In this document: positions 8,911-16,567 of the stretch, piece by piece
Position numbering within the stretch: position 1 is the stretch's first letter
Layout of the letters: each line of letters starts with the position of its first letter
Source: an uncultured Chitinophagales bacterium
Lineage (GTDB): Bacteria > Bacteroidota > Bacteroidia > Chitinophagales > Chitinophagaceae
DNA: 21,541 nt
Assembly: GCA_946886475.1 (NCBI GenBank)
Contig: CAMPIQ010000053.1
Location: 1 to 21,541 of the forward strand
Direction: 5' to 3'
The notes under the pieces: generated by a model
Seen by the model: the letters and a program-made list of their open reading frames with translations, nothing else
What the model was told of the DNA's origin: nothing
The model's database searches: none
Translations under genes and position numbers: made by a program

Positions 8911-9390
8911 ATGGGACTAAGGATTGGACTGGGTGTGGATTATCATCAGCTTGCAGAAGGACCTGAATTATTTATTGGCGGGATCAGAATTCCACATCAT
9001 AAAGGTTCTGTTGGACACAGTGATGCAGACGTTTTGCTTCATGCCATTTGTGATGCCCTGCTTGGTGCCGCCTGCCTTGGAGATATAGGAACCCATTTTC
9101 CGGATACGGATCAGAAATACAGGAACATTGACAGTAAAATTCTTTTAAAGGATACCTTTTCGCTGATCAGGAACGAAGGCTATTCCATTGTAAATATTGA
9201 CAGCACGCTTTGTTTACAGGAACCAAAGATCAAACCCTATGTTCCTGAAATGAGAAAGACCATTGCAGCAATCCTGGGTCTTACAGAAAAAGATGTATCC
9301 ATTAAAGCCACTACCACCGAGCAAATGGGATTTGTTGGAAGACAGGAAGGCCTGGTAGCCTATGCAACTGTTTTATTGCAAACTATTTAA
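8911..9390 (+). CDS. ispF: 2-C-methyl-D-erythritol 2,4-cyclodiphosphate synthase
   Basis: IspF forms the cyclic diphosphate in the non-mevalonate isoprenoid pathway, releasing CMP from the phospho-CDP-ME substrate. It is a cytoplasmic homotrimer with zinc at the active site. The 159 residues match the family in length. Zinc ligands D10 and H12 lie in GLGVDYH, and H44 lies in the signature [17 protein letters not shown] (36-52). [10 protein letters not shown] follows around 58-67, and the C-terminal [15 protein letters not shown] (about 133-147) supplies the nucleotide-contacting threonine and glutamate region. The ATG directly follows the porV terminator region, so ispF begins a new unit with dut 32 bp downstream. 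Only a partial -7-like match (GATATTTG, 8889-8896) is seen upstream. Confidence 0.97.
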   Translation: MGLRIGLGVDYHQLAEGPELFIGGIRIPHHKGSVGHSDADVLLHAICDALLGAACLGDIGTHFPDTDQKYRNIDSKILLKDTFSLIRNEGYSIVNIDSTLCLQEPKIKPYVPEMRKTIAAILGLTEKDVSIKATTTEQMGFVGRQEGLVAYATVLLQTI

Positions 9391-9412
9391 CAGCTTTAGT
9401 CTCTCGTAAACC

Positions 9413-9420
9413 TATCTTTG
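9413..9420 (+). promoter_or_regulatory. Candidate Bacteroidota -7 box for dut
   Basis: TATCTTTG is an exact match to TAnnTTTG and ends 2 nt before the first dut ATG. No good -33 TTTG is found 19-21 bp upstream. If it works, transcription would begin at or within a few bases of the start codon, giving a leaderless message and possibly favouring the second ATG at 9426. The match could be chance in A/T-rich DNA. Confidence 0.35.
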
Positions 9421-9422
9421 AA

Positions 9423-9866
9423 ATGATGCCTGTTGATGTCAAAATTGTAAATACCTCTAACAATCCCCTGCCTGAATATGCAACCGGAGGATCGTCCGGC
9501 ATGGACATCCGCGCAGGGCTTAGTGCACCCGTAATGTTAAAACCCCTGGAAAGAAGCCTGTTGCCAACCGGATTATTTATTGAAATGCCGGAAGGTTTTG
9601 AAGCCCAGATCAGGCCCCGGAGCGGACTGGCTGTAAAGCAGGGCATTACCATCTTGAATGCACCGGGTACCATTGACAGCGACTACCGCGGAGAAATTAA
9701 GATTGCTTTGATAAACCTTTCGGGAGAAGATCAAATCATACACCCGGGCGACAGGATCGCTCAGCTCGTATTGCAAAAAGTGGAAACTATCAGCTGGACT
9801 GAGGTCACCGTTTTAACAGAAACTATCCGCAACGAAGGTGGATTTGGCTCTACAGGTAAAAATTAA
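9423..9866 (+). CDS. dut: dUTP diphosphatase (trimeric dUTPase)
   Basis: Dut hydrolyses dUTP to dUMP and pyrophosphate, keeping uracil out of DNA and supplying dUMP for thymidylate synthesis. All five motifs of the trimeric family are present in order in 147 residues: SSGMDIRA (24-31), [10 protein letters not shown] (65-74), [12 protein letters not shown] (82-93) with the catalytic aspartate region, RIAQLVLQ (111-118), and the C-terminal arm [10 protein letters not shown] (136-145). That arm closes over the nucleotide in the family. Two ATG codons in tandem (9423 and 9426) could start it; the choice changes one residue. It lies 32 bp after ispF and 4 bp before the DUF4292 gene, so dut and the next gene are likely one transcript. 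Confidence 0.97.
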   Translation: MMPVDVKIVNTSNNPLPEYATGGSSGMDIRAGLSAPVMLKPLERSLLPTGLFIEMPEGFEAQIRPRSGLAVKQGITILNAPGTIDSDYRGEIKIALINLSGEDQIIHPGDRIAQLVLQKVETISWTEVTVLTETIRNEGGFGSTGKN

Positions 9867-9870
9867 TTAA

Positions 9871-10686
9871 ATGACAAGATCACTCATACTGGTTGCAACC
9901 GTTGTTTTGCTGGCTTCATGCGGTTCTACAAGAAAAATACAGAATGCCATTTCCAAAAAAGATACCACTGCTGTAAATGTAAATCCCGACCAGGCAAAAA
10001 TGAATGATACCCTGAACATGATCAGGAGTACATTAAGAAAGCTGGATTCAAATAAGATCGACTTCACCACCTTCACGGCTAAAATAAAAGTGGATTACCA
10101 GGGAGGCGATGGAAAGAATAATGATGTGAATGCAAATGTGAGGATGTACAGGGACAGTGCTGTCTGGATCAATGTAAATGCAGTTCTCGGAATTGATGTG
10201 ATGCGGGTGATGATCACACAGGATTCGGTGAAACTTATGGATAAGCTGAATAAAACCTACATGGCCAGAAGTGTTGATTACCTGAAAGAAGTAACCGCCC
10301 TTCCGCTGGACCTGAAAACTGTTCAGGACCTGATCATAGGCAACCCGGTTTATCTTGATTCCAATATCATTTCTTATTCCTTAAAAAATGACCGGGTAAC
10401 CATGTTGAGCCTTGGTGAGTGGTTTAAGAACCTGGTTACACTCAGTGCGCCCGAAAATATTTTACTGCATAGCAAATTAGATGATGCGGATGTTACCCGC
10501 AACCGTACAGCCGAACTGGTTTACGAAGCCTATGAGCATAAAAAGGGTATCTCCTTTGCCACAAAAAGAAAAATAACCATTGCTGAGAAGAATAAGCTGG
10601 AGATAAAAATGGATTTCAAACAGTATGATTTCAATGAAGAGATTAGTTTTCCCTTCTCCATTCCCAAAAATTATGAGAGGTATTAA
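9871..10686 (+). CDS. DUF4292 family lipoprotein
   Basis: This 271-residue protein starts with a lipoprotein signal (LLAS followed by C17, then GSTRK), so it is probably anchored in an envelope membrane. The mature part fits DUF4292, a Bacteroidota family with a LolA/LolB-like beta fold. Features are FTTFTAKIKVDYQG (about 65-78), V-N-A-N-V-R-M-Y-R-D-S-A-V-W-I-N, and V-Q-D-L-I-I-G-N-P near the middle. A role in handling lipoproteins or lipids is often suggested from the fold but is not shown. The gene follows dut by 4 bp and precedes the EnvC-like gene by 52 bp. DUF4292 next to an EnvC-like M23 protein is a recurring arrangement in this phylum. A TPR gene often seen beside them is not present here. 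Family assignment is fairly confident; function is open. Confidence 0.85.
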   Translation: MTRSLILVATVVLLASCGSTRKIQNAISKKDTTAVNVNPDQAKMNDTLNMIRSTLRKLDSNKIDFTTFTAKIKVDYQGGDGKNNDVNANVRMYRDSAVWINVNAVLGIDVMRVMITQDSVKLMDKLNKTYMARSVDYLKEVTALPLDLKTVQDLIIGNPVYLDSNIISYSLKNDRVTMLSLGEWFKNLVTLSAPENILLHSKLDDADVTRNRTAELVYEAYEHKKGISFATKRKITIAEKNKLEIKMDFKQYDFNEEISFPFSIPKNYERY

Positions 10687-10738
10687 AATTTATTCCTGAA
10701 CTGAACGTTACAATACACTAATCCTTAAATATTCCGAC

Positions 10739-12013
10739 ATGAAGAAACTCCTGATCTTATTCATTTGCTTTTTGAGCGTTCAGTCGCTGGTAGCCCAGGA
10801 CAAAGACAAACTGGAAAGAGAACGTCAGGAACTCCAGAATGAATTAAAGGAGATACAATCACAATACAATAAGCTGAAAGGTAAGACCAAGGTGAGTCTG
10901 GGCCAGTTATCGGTAGTTCAGCAAAAGATCGCCTTACAAAATAAGTATATCGGCAATATCAACAAGGAGATCCGGAGTTTAAATGATGAGATCTACCTCA
11001 ATGCCCTTGAGATCAGGCGCCTGAAGGCAGAACTTGATACACTTAAGGCACAGTATACCCGCAGTGTGATCTATGCTTATAAAAATAAAAGCAGTTATAG
11101 CTATCTCAACTTTATTTTTTCGGCAAATGATTTTAATGATGGCATTAAAAGAGCTTCTTATTTAAAATCCTATAGGGCATACAGGCAGCAACAGGTGGCC
11201 AATATCCTCCAGAAGCAAAAGGAAATTGAAAAAAGAAAGGAAGAGTTGCTGGGAAAACAAACACAAAAGAAGTCTGCGCTTCAGAATCAGACAATGCAAA
11301 TGAGTGAACTGGCCGAGCAGAAAAAGGAAAAAGATGCGGTAGTGGCCAAGCTGAAATCGCAGGAAAAATCCCTGTCAAAGGAAATCGCTACAAAGAAGAA
11401 AAGAGATAAGCAGCTTAAGAACCAGATCGCAGCCATTGTAAGAAGGGAAATAGAAGCTGCCAAGAAGGAAGCCGCTGCCAGGGCCGAAGCGGAACGTAAA
11501 AAGAATGCAGGTGCCAATACAAATACAAGTACTGTGGTGGCAGAGCCCAAGAAAACGGAGAGTAAGCCTAAGAGTTACCTCGACCTCAATGCAAATGACG
11601 TAAAGCTGAATGCCAGTTTTGAAAAGAATAAATCATCATTACCATGGCCGGTGGATAATGGCATCGTTACCATTCCATTTGGAACCAGTAAGGTGGGAGA
11701 CCTGATGTTCGATAATCCCGGTATCACCATTTCAACACCTTCAGCAGGTGGAGCTGTAAAAGCAGTATTCAATGGTGAAGTAGCCACCGTATCTAATCTT
11801 GGTGATGGAATGATGGTAATGATCCGGCATGGTAAATACTTTACCGTGTACAGTAATCTTTCCTCCGCTTCAGTAAGTAAGGGTCAGACTGTTTCAACCG
11901 GACAGGTTATTGGCAGAACCGCCCGCGCAGATGATGGAAGTGGCGGACAGCTGGATCTTATTCTTATGATTGAAAGTAAGAATGTGAATCCAACACCTTG
12001 GCTGAGGAGGTAA
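10739..12013 (+). CDS. EnvC-like murein hydrolase activator, coiled coil plus degenerate LytM domain
   Basis: The 424-residue protein has a signal peptide (MKKLLILFIC..., cleavage near VAQ, residue 20) and a long coiled coil rich in K, E and Q (about 22-255). A K/A-rich linker follows, then a C-terminal LytM/M23 domain (about 300-424). The M23 metal site is lost: the usual H-x-G-x-D is N326-P-G-I-T330, the Y-x-H-L histidine is N373, and the H-x-H pair is Q404-L-D406. This is the pattern of E. coli EnvC, which activates N-acetylmuramoyl amidases at the septum instead of cutting peptidoglycan. A similar role is inferred; the partner amidase is not in the window. It follows the DUF4292 gene and ends the unit at a strong terminator. 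A catalytic M23 endopeptidase is unlikely given the missing ligands. Confidence 0.9.
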   Translation: MKKLLILFICFLSVQSLVAQDKDKLERERQELQNELKEIQSQYNKLKGKTKVSLGQLSVVQQKIALQNKYIGNINKEIRSLNDEIYLNALEIRRLKAELDTLKAQYTRSVIYAYKNKSSYSYLNFIFSANDFNDGIKRASYLKSYRAYRQQQVANILQKQKEIEKRKEELLGKQTQKKSALQNQTMQMSELAEQKKEKDAVVAKLKSQEKSLSKEIATKKKRDKQLKNQIAAIVRREIEAAKKEAAARAEAERKKNAGANTNTSTVVAEPKKTESKPKSYLDLNANDVKLNASFEKNKSSLPWPVDNGIVTIPFGTSKVGDLMFDNPGITISTPSAGGAVKAVFNGEVATVSNLGDGMMVMIRHGKYFTVYSNLSSASVSKGQTVSTGQVIGRTARADDGSGGQLDLILMIESKNVNPTPWLRR

Positions 12014-12087
12014 GGAACAGGAGTGCAAAGATCATATTGCACCATTGCTAGCGAGAAAATTGTTCGACTTAAGAAAGGAGTACATAA

Positions 12088-12144
12088 AGCGAAGCAAACT
12101 CCCGGAAGTAAAAGCACTTCTGTGAGTTTGCTTCGCTGTTTTTA
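12088..12144 (+). terminator. Nested-hairpin terminator after the EnvC-like gene
   Basis: AGCGAAGCAAACTC (12088-12101) pairs perfectly over 14 bp with its complement at 12124-12137, followed by G and five T. Inside the loop a second stem, GAAGT/ACTTC around AAAAGC, stacks on top. It is 75 bp after the envC-like stop. bshA converges from the right; on that strand the tail is only a short T run, so it is mainly a plus-strand terminator. Confidence 0.88.
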
Positions 12145-12225
12145 TTAAATGCATAAAGATTTCAGATCCCCATTCGCAATGAAGGGTATGCCGCTCGCAA
12201 TCTCCCAGGTAAAAACAATTCCATA

Positions 12226-13368
12226 TCACCCCGTCAACTTACCTTCCCCAACCAGCACCTCATCATACAACTTCTCATACACGGGAATGATATTACTGAT
12301 GTCGAATGCAAGGGCATGTTTGGACACATTGTCTTTAAACTGTTTCAGTCTTTCTTCGTTGGTAATGATGTCAAGCGCCTGTTCGCTCATGGTCTCTATA
12401 TCTCCAACATCAGCCATATAACCGGTTACTCCCTGAATCATGATCTCTGGTAATCCGCCGGCATTGGTTGATACCACCGGCACACCGGCAGCCATGGCCT
12501 CCAGGGCTGCAAGTCCGAAGCTTTCATATTCTGATGTCAGTATAAACAGGTCGGCAATAGCAAGTATGTCTTCCATTTGTTCCTGTTTGCCCACAAAGCG
12601 GACGTCATCACACACGCCCAGCTGTCTGCAAAGTTCTTCAGCAGTGGCTCTTTCAGGTCCGTCGCCAACAAATAAAAGTTTCGATGGAATATTCTTGTTC
12701 ACCTCGAAGAATATTTTTACAACATCCTCCACTCTTTTAATTTTCCTGAAATTGGAGGCATGCAGTAAAATCCTTTCTCCTTCTGGGGCAATCACTTTTT
12801 TAAATGCATCAATTGGCTTGCGGGCAAAACGCTGAACATCCACGAAGTTGTGGATCACCTCAATATTCTTTTCGATCCGGAAGGTTTTGTAAGTTTCATC
12901 TCTCAGGTTCTGTGAAACAGCAGTGATGGCATCACTCTGGTTAATAGAAAAAGCAACAACAGGTGCATAGGTTTTATCGCGTCCCACAAGTGTGATGTCT
13001 GTTCCATGGAGCGTTGTAATTATAGGAATATAAATTCCTTCTTCTTCCAGGATTTTCTTTGCCATGAAGGCTGCTGATGCATGCGGAATGGCATAGTGCA
13101 CATGCAAAAGCTGCAACTGGTTGTTTTTGATCACATCAACCATGGTGCTGGCCAGTGCCGTTTCATATGGAGGATAATCAAACAGCGGGTAGGTAGGTAC
13201 CTGCACTTCATGATAAAATATATTCGGGATGAACCCATTCAGTCTTACAGGTTGCTGGTAGGTAATAAAATGAATATGATGTCCTTTTTGTGCCAGGGCC
13301 TTTCCAAGTTCTGTTGCCAGTACGCCACTACCACCAAATGTGGGATAACAAACAATTCCGATCTTCAT
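12226..13368 (-). CDS. bshA: N-acetyl-alpha-D-glucosaminyl L-malate synthase (bacillithiol biosynthesis)
   Basis: BshA is a GT4 family retaining glycosyltransferase that joins GlcNAc from UDP-GlcNAc to L-malate, the first step of bacillithiol synthesis in the cytoplasm. The 380-residue product shows the family N-terminus MKIGIVCYPTFGGSG, with the GGSG loop at 12-15. It also has HYAIPHA (91-97), TTLHGTD (118-124), and the GT4 donor site E280-Y-E282-S-F-G-L-A-A-L-E290, followed by GVPVVSTNAGGLPE (295-308). The close match along the whole N-terminal region supports BshA over a generic GT4 enzyme. It is divergent from the M28 peptidase gene and converges on the EnvC-like gene. BshB and BshC are not in the window; in many Bacteroidota they are encoded elsewhere. 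Confidence 0.93.
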   Translation of the reverse strand: MKIGIVCYPTFGGSGVLATELGKALAQKGHHIHFITYQQPVRLNGFIPNIFYHEVQVPTYPLFDYPPYETALASTMVDVIKNNQLQLLHVHYAIPHASAAFMAKKILEEEGIYIPIITTLHGTDITLVGRDKTYAPVVAFSINQSDAITAVSQNLRDETYKTFRIEKNIEVIHNFVDVQRFARKPIDAFKKVIAPEGERILLHASNFRKIKRVEDVVKIFFEVNKNIPSKLLFVGDGPERATAEELCRQLGVCDDVRFVGKQEQMEDILAIADLFILTSEYESFGLAALEAMAAGVPVVSTNAGGLPEIMIQGVTGYMADVGDIETMSEQALDIITNEERLKQFKDNVSKHALAFDISNIIPVYEKLYDEVLVGEGKLTG

Positions 13369-13435
13369 ATGTATGATTCAGTAAATGAAGGTAAATACAA
13401 TTTGCCTTTGGGATTGGTTTATAAGCGTTAAATAA

Positions 13436-13468
13436 TTTGATTTGCAATCCTGTTTCAATTTAATTTTA
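13436..13468 (+). promoter_or_regulatory. Candidate promoter of the M28 peptidase gene
   Basis: TTTG at 13436-13439 is followed after 21 bp by TAATTTTA at 13461-13468, seven of eight matches to TAnnTTTG. Both elements and spacing fit the Bacteroidota vegetative promoter. The box ends 4 nt before the ATG at 13473, again implying a very short leader. Confidence 0.4.
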
Positions 13469-13472
13469 AAGC

Positions 13473-14849
13473 ATGAAGAAATTTTTACCGGCTATCATAT
13501 TGTCATTTTCCTTTTTTACCGCCCGGGCGCAAAATGAAGATTCATTATTCATTCGCCGTCTTGCAGACGAGATCCTGGTGAACAGCAAGGCCTATGAGAA
13601 CCTGAGGGTATTAACAAAACAGATTGGCGGACGACTGGCAGGTTCTCCCCAGATGGTGAAATCAGAGAAATGGGGATTGAAGGCCATGCAGGAAGCAGGG
13701 GCGGACCATGCATGGCTGCAGCAATGTATGGTTCCTCACTGGGTGCGTGGTGGTAAGGACCAGGCAAGTGCACATTATGCGGTAAACGGAAAAAATCTTA
13801 TTAAGCCTCTTGATATCATAGCCCTGGGAAATTCGCAGGGTAGTGGCATAAAGGGTATTAACTCAGAGGTGGTTGAGGTAAAGGATTTTGATGACCTGGA
13901 AAATAAAAAAGACCAATTGAAAGGGAAGATCGTTTTTTATAATTATAAATTCATTCCAACTCACGTCACCACGTTTACATCTTATGGTGATGCGGTGCGA
14001 TACCGGAGCCAGGGCCCAAGCCGTGCATCAAAATACGGTGCGGCCGCAGTGATCGTCCGCAGCATGAGTCATAGTACGGATAACAATCCGCATACAGGCA
14101 GTACCCGTTACGACAGTACATTTCCCATCATTCCAGCAGTAGCTATTGGTTTAAAAGATGCCGACTGGCTGAGTGAAACCCTGCTCAGGCAAAAGATTAA
14201 AATTAACCTGAAGACCAATGGTCATTTCCTTCCTGATACTATTGCACATAATGTGATTGGTGAATTGAAGGGAACAGAATTTCCGGATGAGTTCATTACT
14301 GTTGGCGGACACCTGGATAGCTGGGATAATTGCGAAGGTGCGCATGATGATGGTGCAGGTTGTGTGCAGACAATTGAAATACTCAGGGCTTTCAAAGCAA
14401 TGGGTTATCAACCTAAAAGAACCATTCGGTTTGTATTATTTGCCAATGAAGAAAATGGATTGAGAGGCGGTAATAAATATGCCGATGAAGCAAAGCAAAA
14501 AGGTGAGCAGCACATTTTTGCACTGGAGAGTGACGCAGGCGGATTTACACCCAGGGGATTTGGTTTTACAGTTTCAGATGACCAGTTTCAAAAAGTTCTT
14601 TCATGGCATTCACTGTTGGCGCCTTATGGAGCATGTGAGCTTACCCGTGGTGGCGGTGGTGCCGATATCGGTCCGTTGAACCGTTCACAAAAAACACCAC
14701 TCGCAGGCTTACGACCCGACTCGCAAAGATATTTTGATCTTCACCATGCGCGCAATGATGTGTTTGAAGCCGTCAATAAAAGAGAGCTGGAGCTGGGTGC
14801 ATTGAATATGGCAGCATTGATTTATTTGGTGGATAAATATGGACTTTGA
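13473..14849 (+). CDS. Secreted M28 family zinc peptidase with PA domain (carboxypeptidase Q-like)
   Basis: This 458-residue exported peptidase has a signal peptide (MKKFLPAIIL..., cleavage near ARAQ, residue 20). The M28 fold is interrupted by a protease-associated domain (about 110-240). The co-catalytic zinc ligands and base are all visible: H280 in GGHLDSW, the aspartate pair D292-D293 in HDDGAG, the E326-E327 pair in ANEENG, D354 in ESDAGG, and the H424-H425 region in LHHARND. The order and spacing match carboxypeptidase Q / aminopeptidase-type members, which release amino acids from short peptides outside the cytoplasm. Exact specificity cannot be told. No type IX C-terminal signal is seen, so the periplasm is the likely site. 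The gene stands alone, divergent from bshA. Its stop codon directly abuts an inverted repeat. Confidence 0.93.
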   Translation: MKKFLPAIILSFSFFTARAQNEDSLFIRRLADEILVNSKAYENLRVLTKQIGGRLAGSPQMVKSEKWGLKAMQEAGADHAWLQQCMVPHWVRGGKDQASAHYAVNGKNLIKPLDIIALGNSQGSGIKGINSEVVEVKDFDDLENKKDQLKGKIVFYNYKFIPTHVTTFTSYGDAVRYRSQGPSRASKYGAAAVIVRSMSHSTDNNPHTGSTRYDSTFPIIPAVAIGLKDADWLSETLLRQKIKINLKTNGHFLPDTIAHNVIGELKGTEFPDEFITVGGHLDSWDNCEGAHDDGAGCVQTIEILRAFKAMGYQPKRTIRFVLFANEENGLRGGNKYADEAKQKGEQHIFALESDAGGFTPRGFGFTVSDDQFQKVLSWHSLLAPYGACELTRGGGGADIGPLNRSQKTPLAGLRPDSQRYFDLHHARNDVFEAVNKRELELGALNMAALIYLVDKYGL

Positions 14850-14940
14850 GAATATCGAACAGGGAACAAGGATTGGTGAATTAAGAAGTAAGGACCTGAA
14901 ACATCAACAATCACCAATCCTTGTTCGATATTCGATATTC
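14850..14940. repeat. 91-bp imperfect inverted repeat (REP-like) in a convergent gap
   Basis: The left arm 14850-14879 and right arm 14911-14940 are 30 bp each. They pair over an inner 15 bp (AACAAGGATTGGTGA) and an outer 10 bp (GAATATCGAA), split by a 5-nt unpaired block. The loop is 31 nt. The right arm contains TTCGATA twice in tandem. The left arm begins at the base after the M28 stop codon. There is no T tract on the plus-strand exit, so this is not a standard intrinsic terminator. Confidence 0.85.
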
Positions 14941-14950
14941 AGTCTCCTTC

Positions 14951-15643
14951 TCATGCACTTAATAAAAATATCGCCGGCCTCTTATGCAAATTGATGTTTT
15001 CCTTTTTCCACTCCTGCGCGGTTTTTGTTTTGATGATTTCGTCTTTCGAGGTAAGATCAACAGCAATGCAGATCCTGGTTTGGGGCTGGCAGGTTTTTAT
15101 TAATGTTTCCAGTAACTGGTTATTCCGATAAGGCGTTTCAATAAAGATCTGCGTACAATTCTTCTGTCTTGATTCCGATTCCAGTTGTTTGATGACTTTG
15201 ATACGTTCACCTGATTCAATAGGAAGGTATCCTGTGAACTGAAAATGTTGTCCATTCATTCCCGATGCCATCAGTGCAAGCAGTATTGAGTTGGGACCGA
15301 CAAGAGGTTTAACATGCACATTCATTCTTTGGGCGATATCAACCAGTTGTTGTCCGGGATCTGCAACACCAGGACAACCCGCTTCGCTGATGATACCGAT
15401 ATTCTTTCCTTCCTGTATTTTTTTTCTGAATGCAGCAGCTATTTCATTATTCACTTCTTTCATGTTGAACCATTCCTGGTCATCTATCACAATTTCCTTC
15501 CAAAGAAGTTTTACAAACCGCCGTGCCGTTCTTTCATTCTCCACAAAAAATACAGAGCATTGTTTAATGGTATCCAGAACATAAGGAGGAAGCACATGCA
15601 CCTGGCCTTCGGCAAGAACAGTAGGAATGAGAAAAACACCCAT
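14951..15643 (-). CDS. SAM-dependent methyltransferase, RsmI / tetrapyrrole-methylase family
   Basis: The 230-residue protein belongs to the tetrapyrrole methylase superfamily and resembles RsmI, which 2'-O-methylates C1402 of 16S rRNA. The family signatures are V-E-N-E-R-T-A-R-R (about 34-42), the GISEAGCPGVADPG loop (about 83-97, matching the SDAGTP..SDPG motif of RsmI), and VGPNSILLALMASGM (115-129). FIETPYRNNQLLETL lies in the second half. It is shorter than E. coli RsmI (about 286 residues) because it lacks the C-terminal extension. Bacteroidota often carry such a short paralogue, so the exact substrate is uncertain and I give no gene symbol. The ATG overlaps the stop of the upstream EI24 gene as TAATG, implying translational coupling. 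Confidence 0.85.
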   Translation of the reverse strand: MGVFLIPTVLAEGQVHVLPPYVLDTIKQCSVFFVENERTARRFVKLLWKEIVIDDQEWFNMKEVNNEIAAAFRKKIQEGKNIGIISEAGCPGVADPGQQLVDIAQRMNVHVKPLVGPNSILLALMASGMNGQHFQFTGYLPIESGERIKVIKQLESESRQKNCTQIFIETPYRNNQLLETLIKTCQPQTRICIAVDLTSKDEIIKTKTAQEWKKENINLHKRPAIFLLSA

Positions 15644-16401
15644 TATTTATTTTTTATTCTGTGCAAACTTAAGGTAGCTGCCACCACGGCATAGGCAGGA
15701 GCCAGCACCCAGCCAACAAAAACCAGTCCATGCATAAGGTAAAAGATCAAACCGTTGCCAATAGCGAGGCCTTTATGCCGGCCAATGAATTGTATGCTGG
15801 CGCCGGGAGACATTTTATTCCTCTCGCAACTATAGTCCATCATTGAAAATCCATAGTAATAACATTCAATGAAGAGCGCAATAAGAGGCGTGATCCAGCC
15901 GAAAAGTGGAATGAGCGAAAGGAAGAAAAGCAGGATGATATACACAGCCTGCCATACGGTATTTCTTAAAGCTATTTTAATTCCTCTCCAGGCATCCTTC
16001 ATTAATTGTTTAAAGCTGAATGGATAGTCCCGTTCTTCAATGATGCTTGAGGTTTTTTCACTCAGGTAGGCAAAGAGTGGTGAGCCGATGATAAGAAAAA
16101 GAAATTTGAATATGGAAAAATAAAACAGCACCAGGATCAGCCTTAACATCATCCCGATCATCATGAATAAAAAGCTTAGCCAGTCATTGCGTTCTTTCTG
16201 AAGCCAGTCTTCCAGGCCCGATTGCTGGCTTAACCAGGTAACGGCATTGTCGGAAGAAACCCAGAAGAAATAAATACCTACCACAAACATGATGGTATAT
16301 ATGATGCCGGGGATGAGGATCCATTTCCATAGCCGGTGTTTCCTGATGAATTCGTGTGCGTCACCGTAAGATTGTATGGCTATGATGATCTCTTTTAGCA
16401 A
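15643..16401 (-). CDS. EI24 domain membrane protein (CysZ-like fold)
   Basis: This 252-residue integral membrane protein fits the EI24 family, which includes the E. coli sulfate transporter CysZ. Hydrophobic segments lie at about 26-48, 75-110 (likely two helices or a re-entrant pair), 150-182 and 215-245. Family-like features are the N-terminal IIIAIQSYGDAHEFIRKH, GSPLFAYLSEK in the middle, and ECYYYGFSMMDY near 180. The start is a TTG at 16401: an in-frame TAA lies four codons upstream and no ATG occurs before the first helix. Whether it moves sulfate is unknown, since Bacteroidota EI24 proteins are uncharacterised. It overlaps the downstream methyltransferase gene by one base. A TATATTTA box on the minus strand at 16420-16427 could serve as promoter. 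Confidence 0.85.
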   Translation of the reverse strand: MLKEIIIAIQSYGDAHEFIRKHRLWKWILIPGIIYTIMFVVGIYFFWVSSDNAVTWLSQQSGLEDWLQKERNDWLSFLFMMIGMMLRLILVLFYFSIFKFLFLIIGSPLFAYLSEKTSSIIEERDYPFSFKQLMKDAWRGIKIALRNTVWQAVYIILLFFLSLIPLFGWITPLIALFIECYYYGFSMMDYSCERNKMSPGASIQFIGRHKGLAIGNGLIFYLMHGLVFVGWVLAPAYAVVAATLSLHRIKNK

Positions 16402-16523
16402 TAGGGAAATTTAATTAGGTAAATATAGTTGTGAAATACGAAATGAAAAGGCCTGCTGGCTTTTCTGACCTTCCAGGGTGCAAAAAATTAATCTTAAAGA
16501 TCCTTCCATTCTTCCGGTTAAAA

Positions 16524-16556
16524 TTTAATTCAATAAAAAAAGATCATTTACATTTA
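16524..16556 (+). promoter_or_regulatory. Weak candidate promoter of the 3-methyladenine glycosylase gene
   Basis: TACATTTA at 16549-16556 matches TAnnTTTG at seven of eight positions. TTTA at 16524-16527 lies 21 bp upstream, where TTTG would be expected. The box ends 11 nt before the ATG. The rest of the divergent gap 16402-16567 is A/T-rich with no other clear element. Confidence 0.25.
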
Positions 16557-16567
16557 GAACCTTCATC

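Noticed and set aside
12023..12042. Inverted repeat GTGCAA / TTGCAC just after the EnvC-like gene
   Set aside because: Only 6 bp with no T tract. The strong terminator 45 bp downstream explains transcript ending.
12440..12835. 131-codon serine-rich open frame antisense to bshA
   Set aside because: Shadow frame; the serine and alanine bias is typical of the reverse strand of a real gene.
16446..16464. AAAAGGCC / GGCTTTT hairpin-like sequence in the EI24-glycosylase gap
   Set aside because: It has a bulge and lies between divergent genes, where no terminator is expected. No supporting feature was found.
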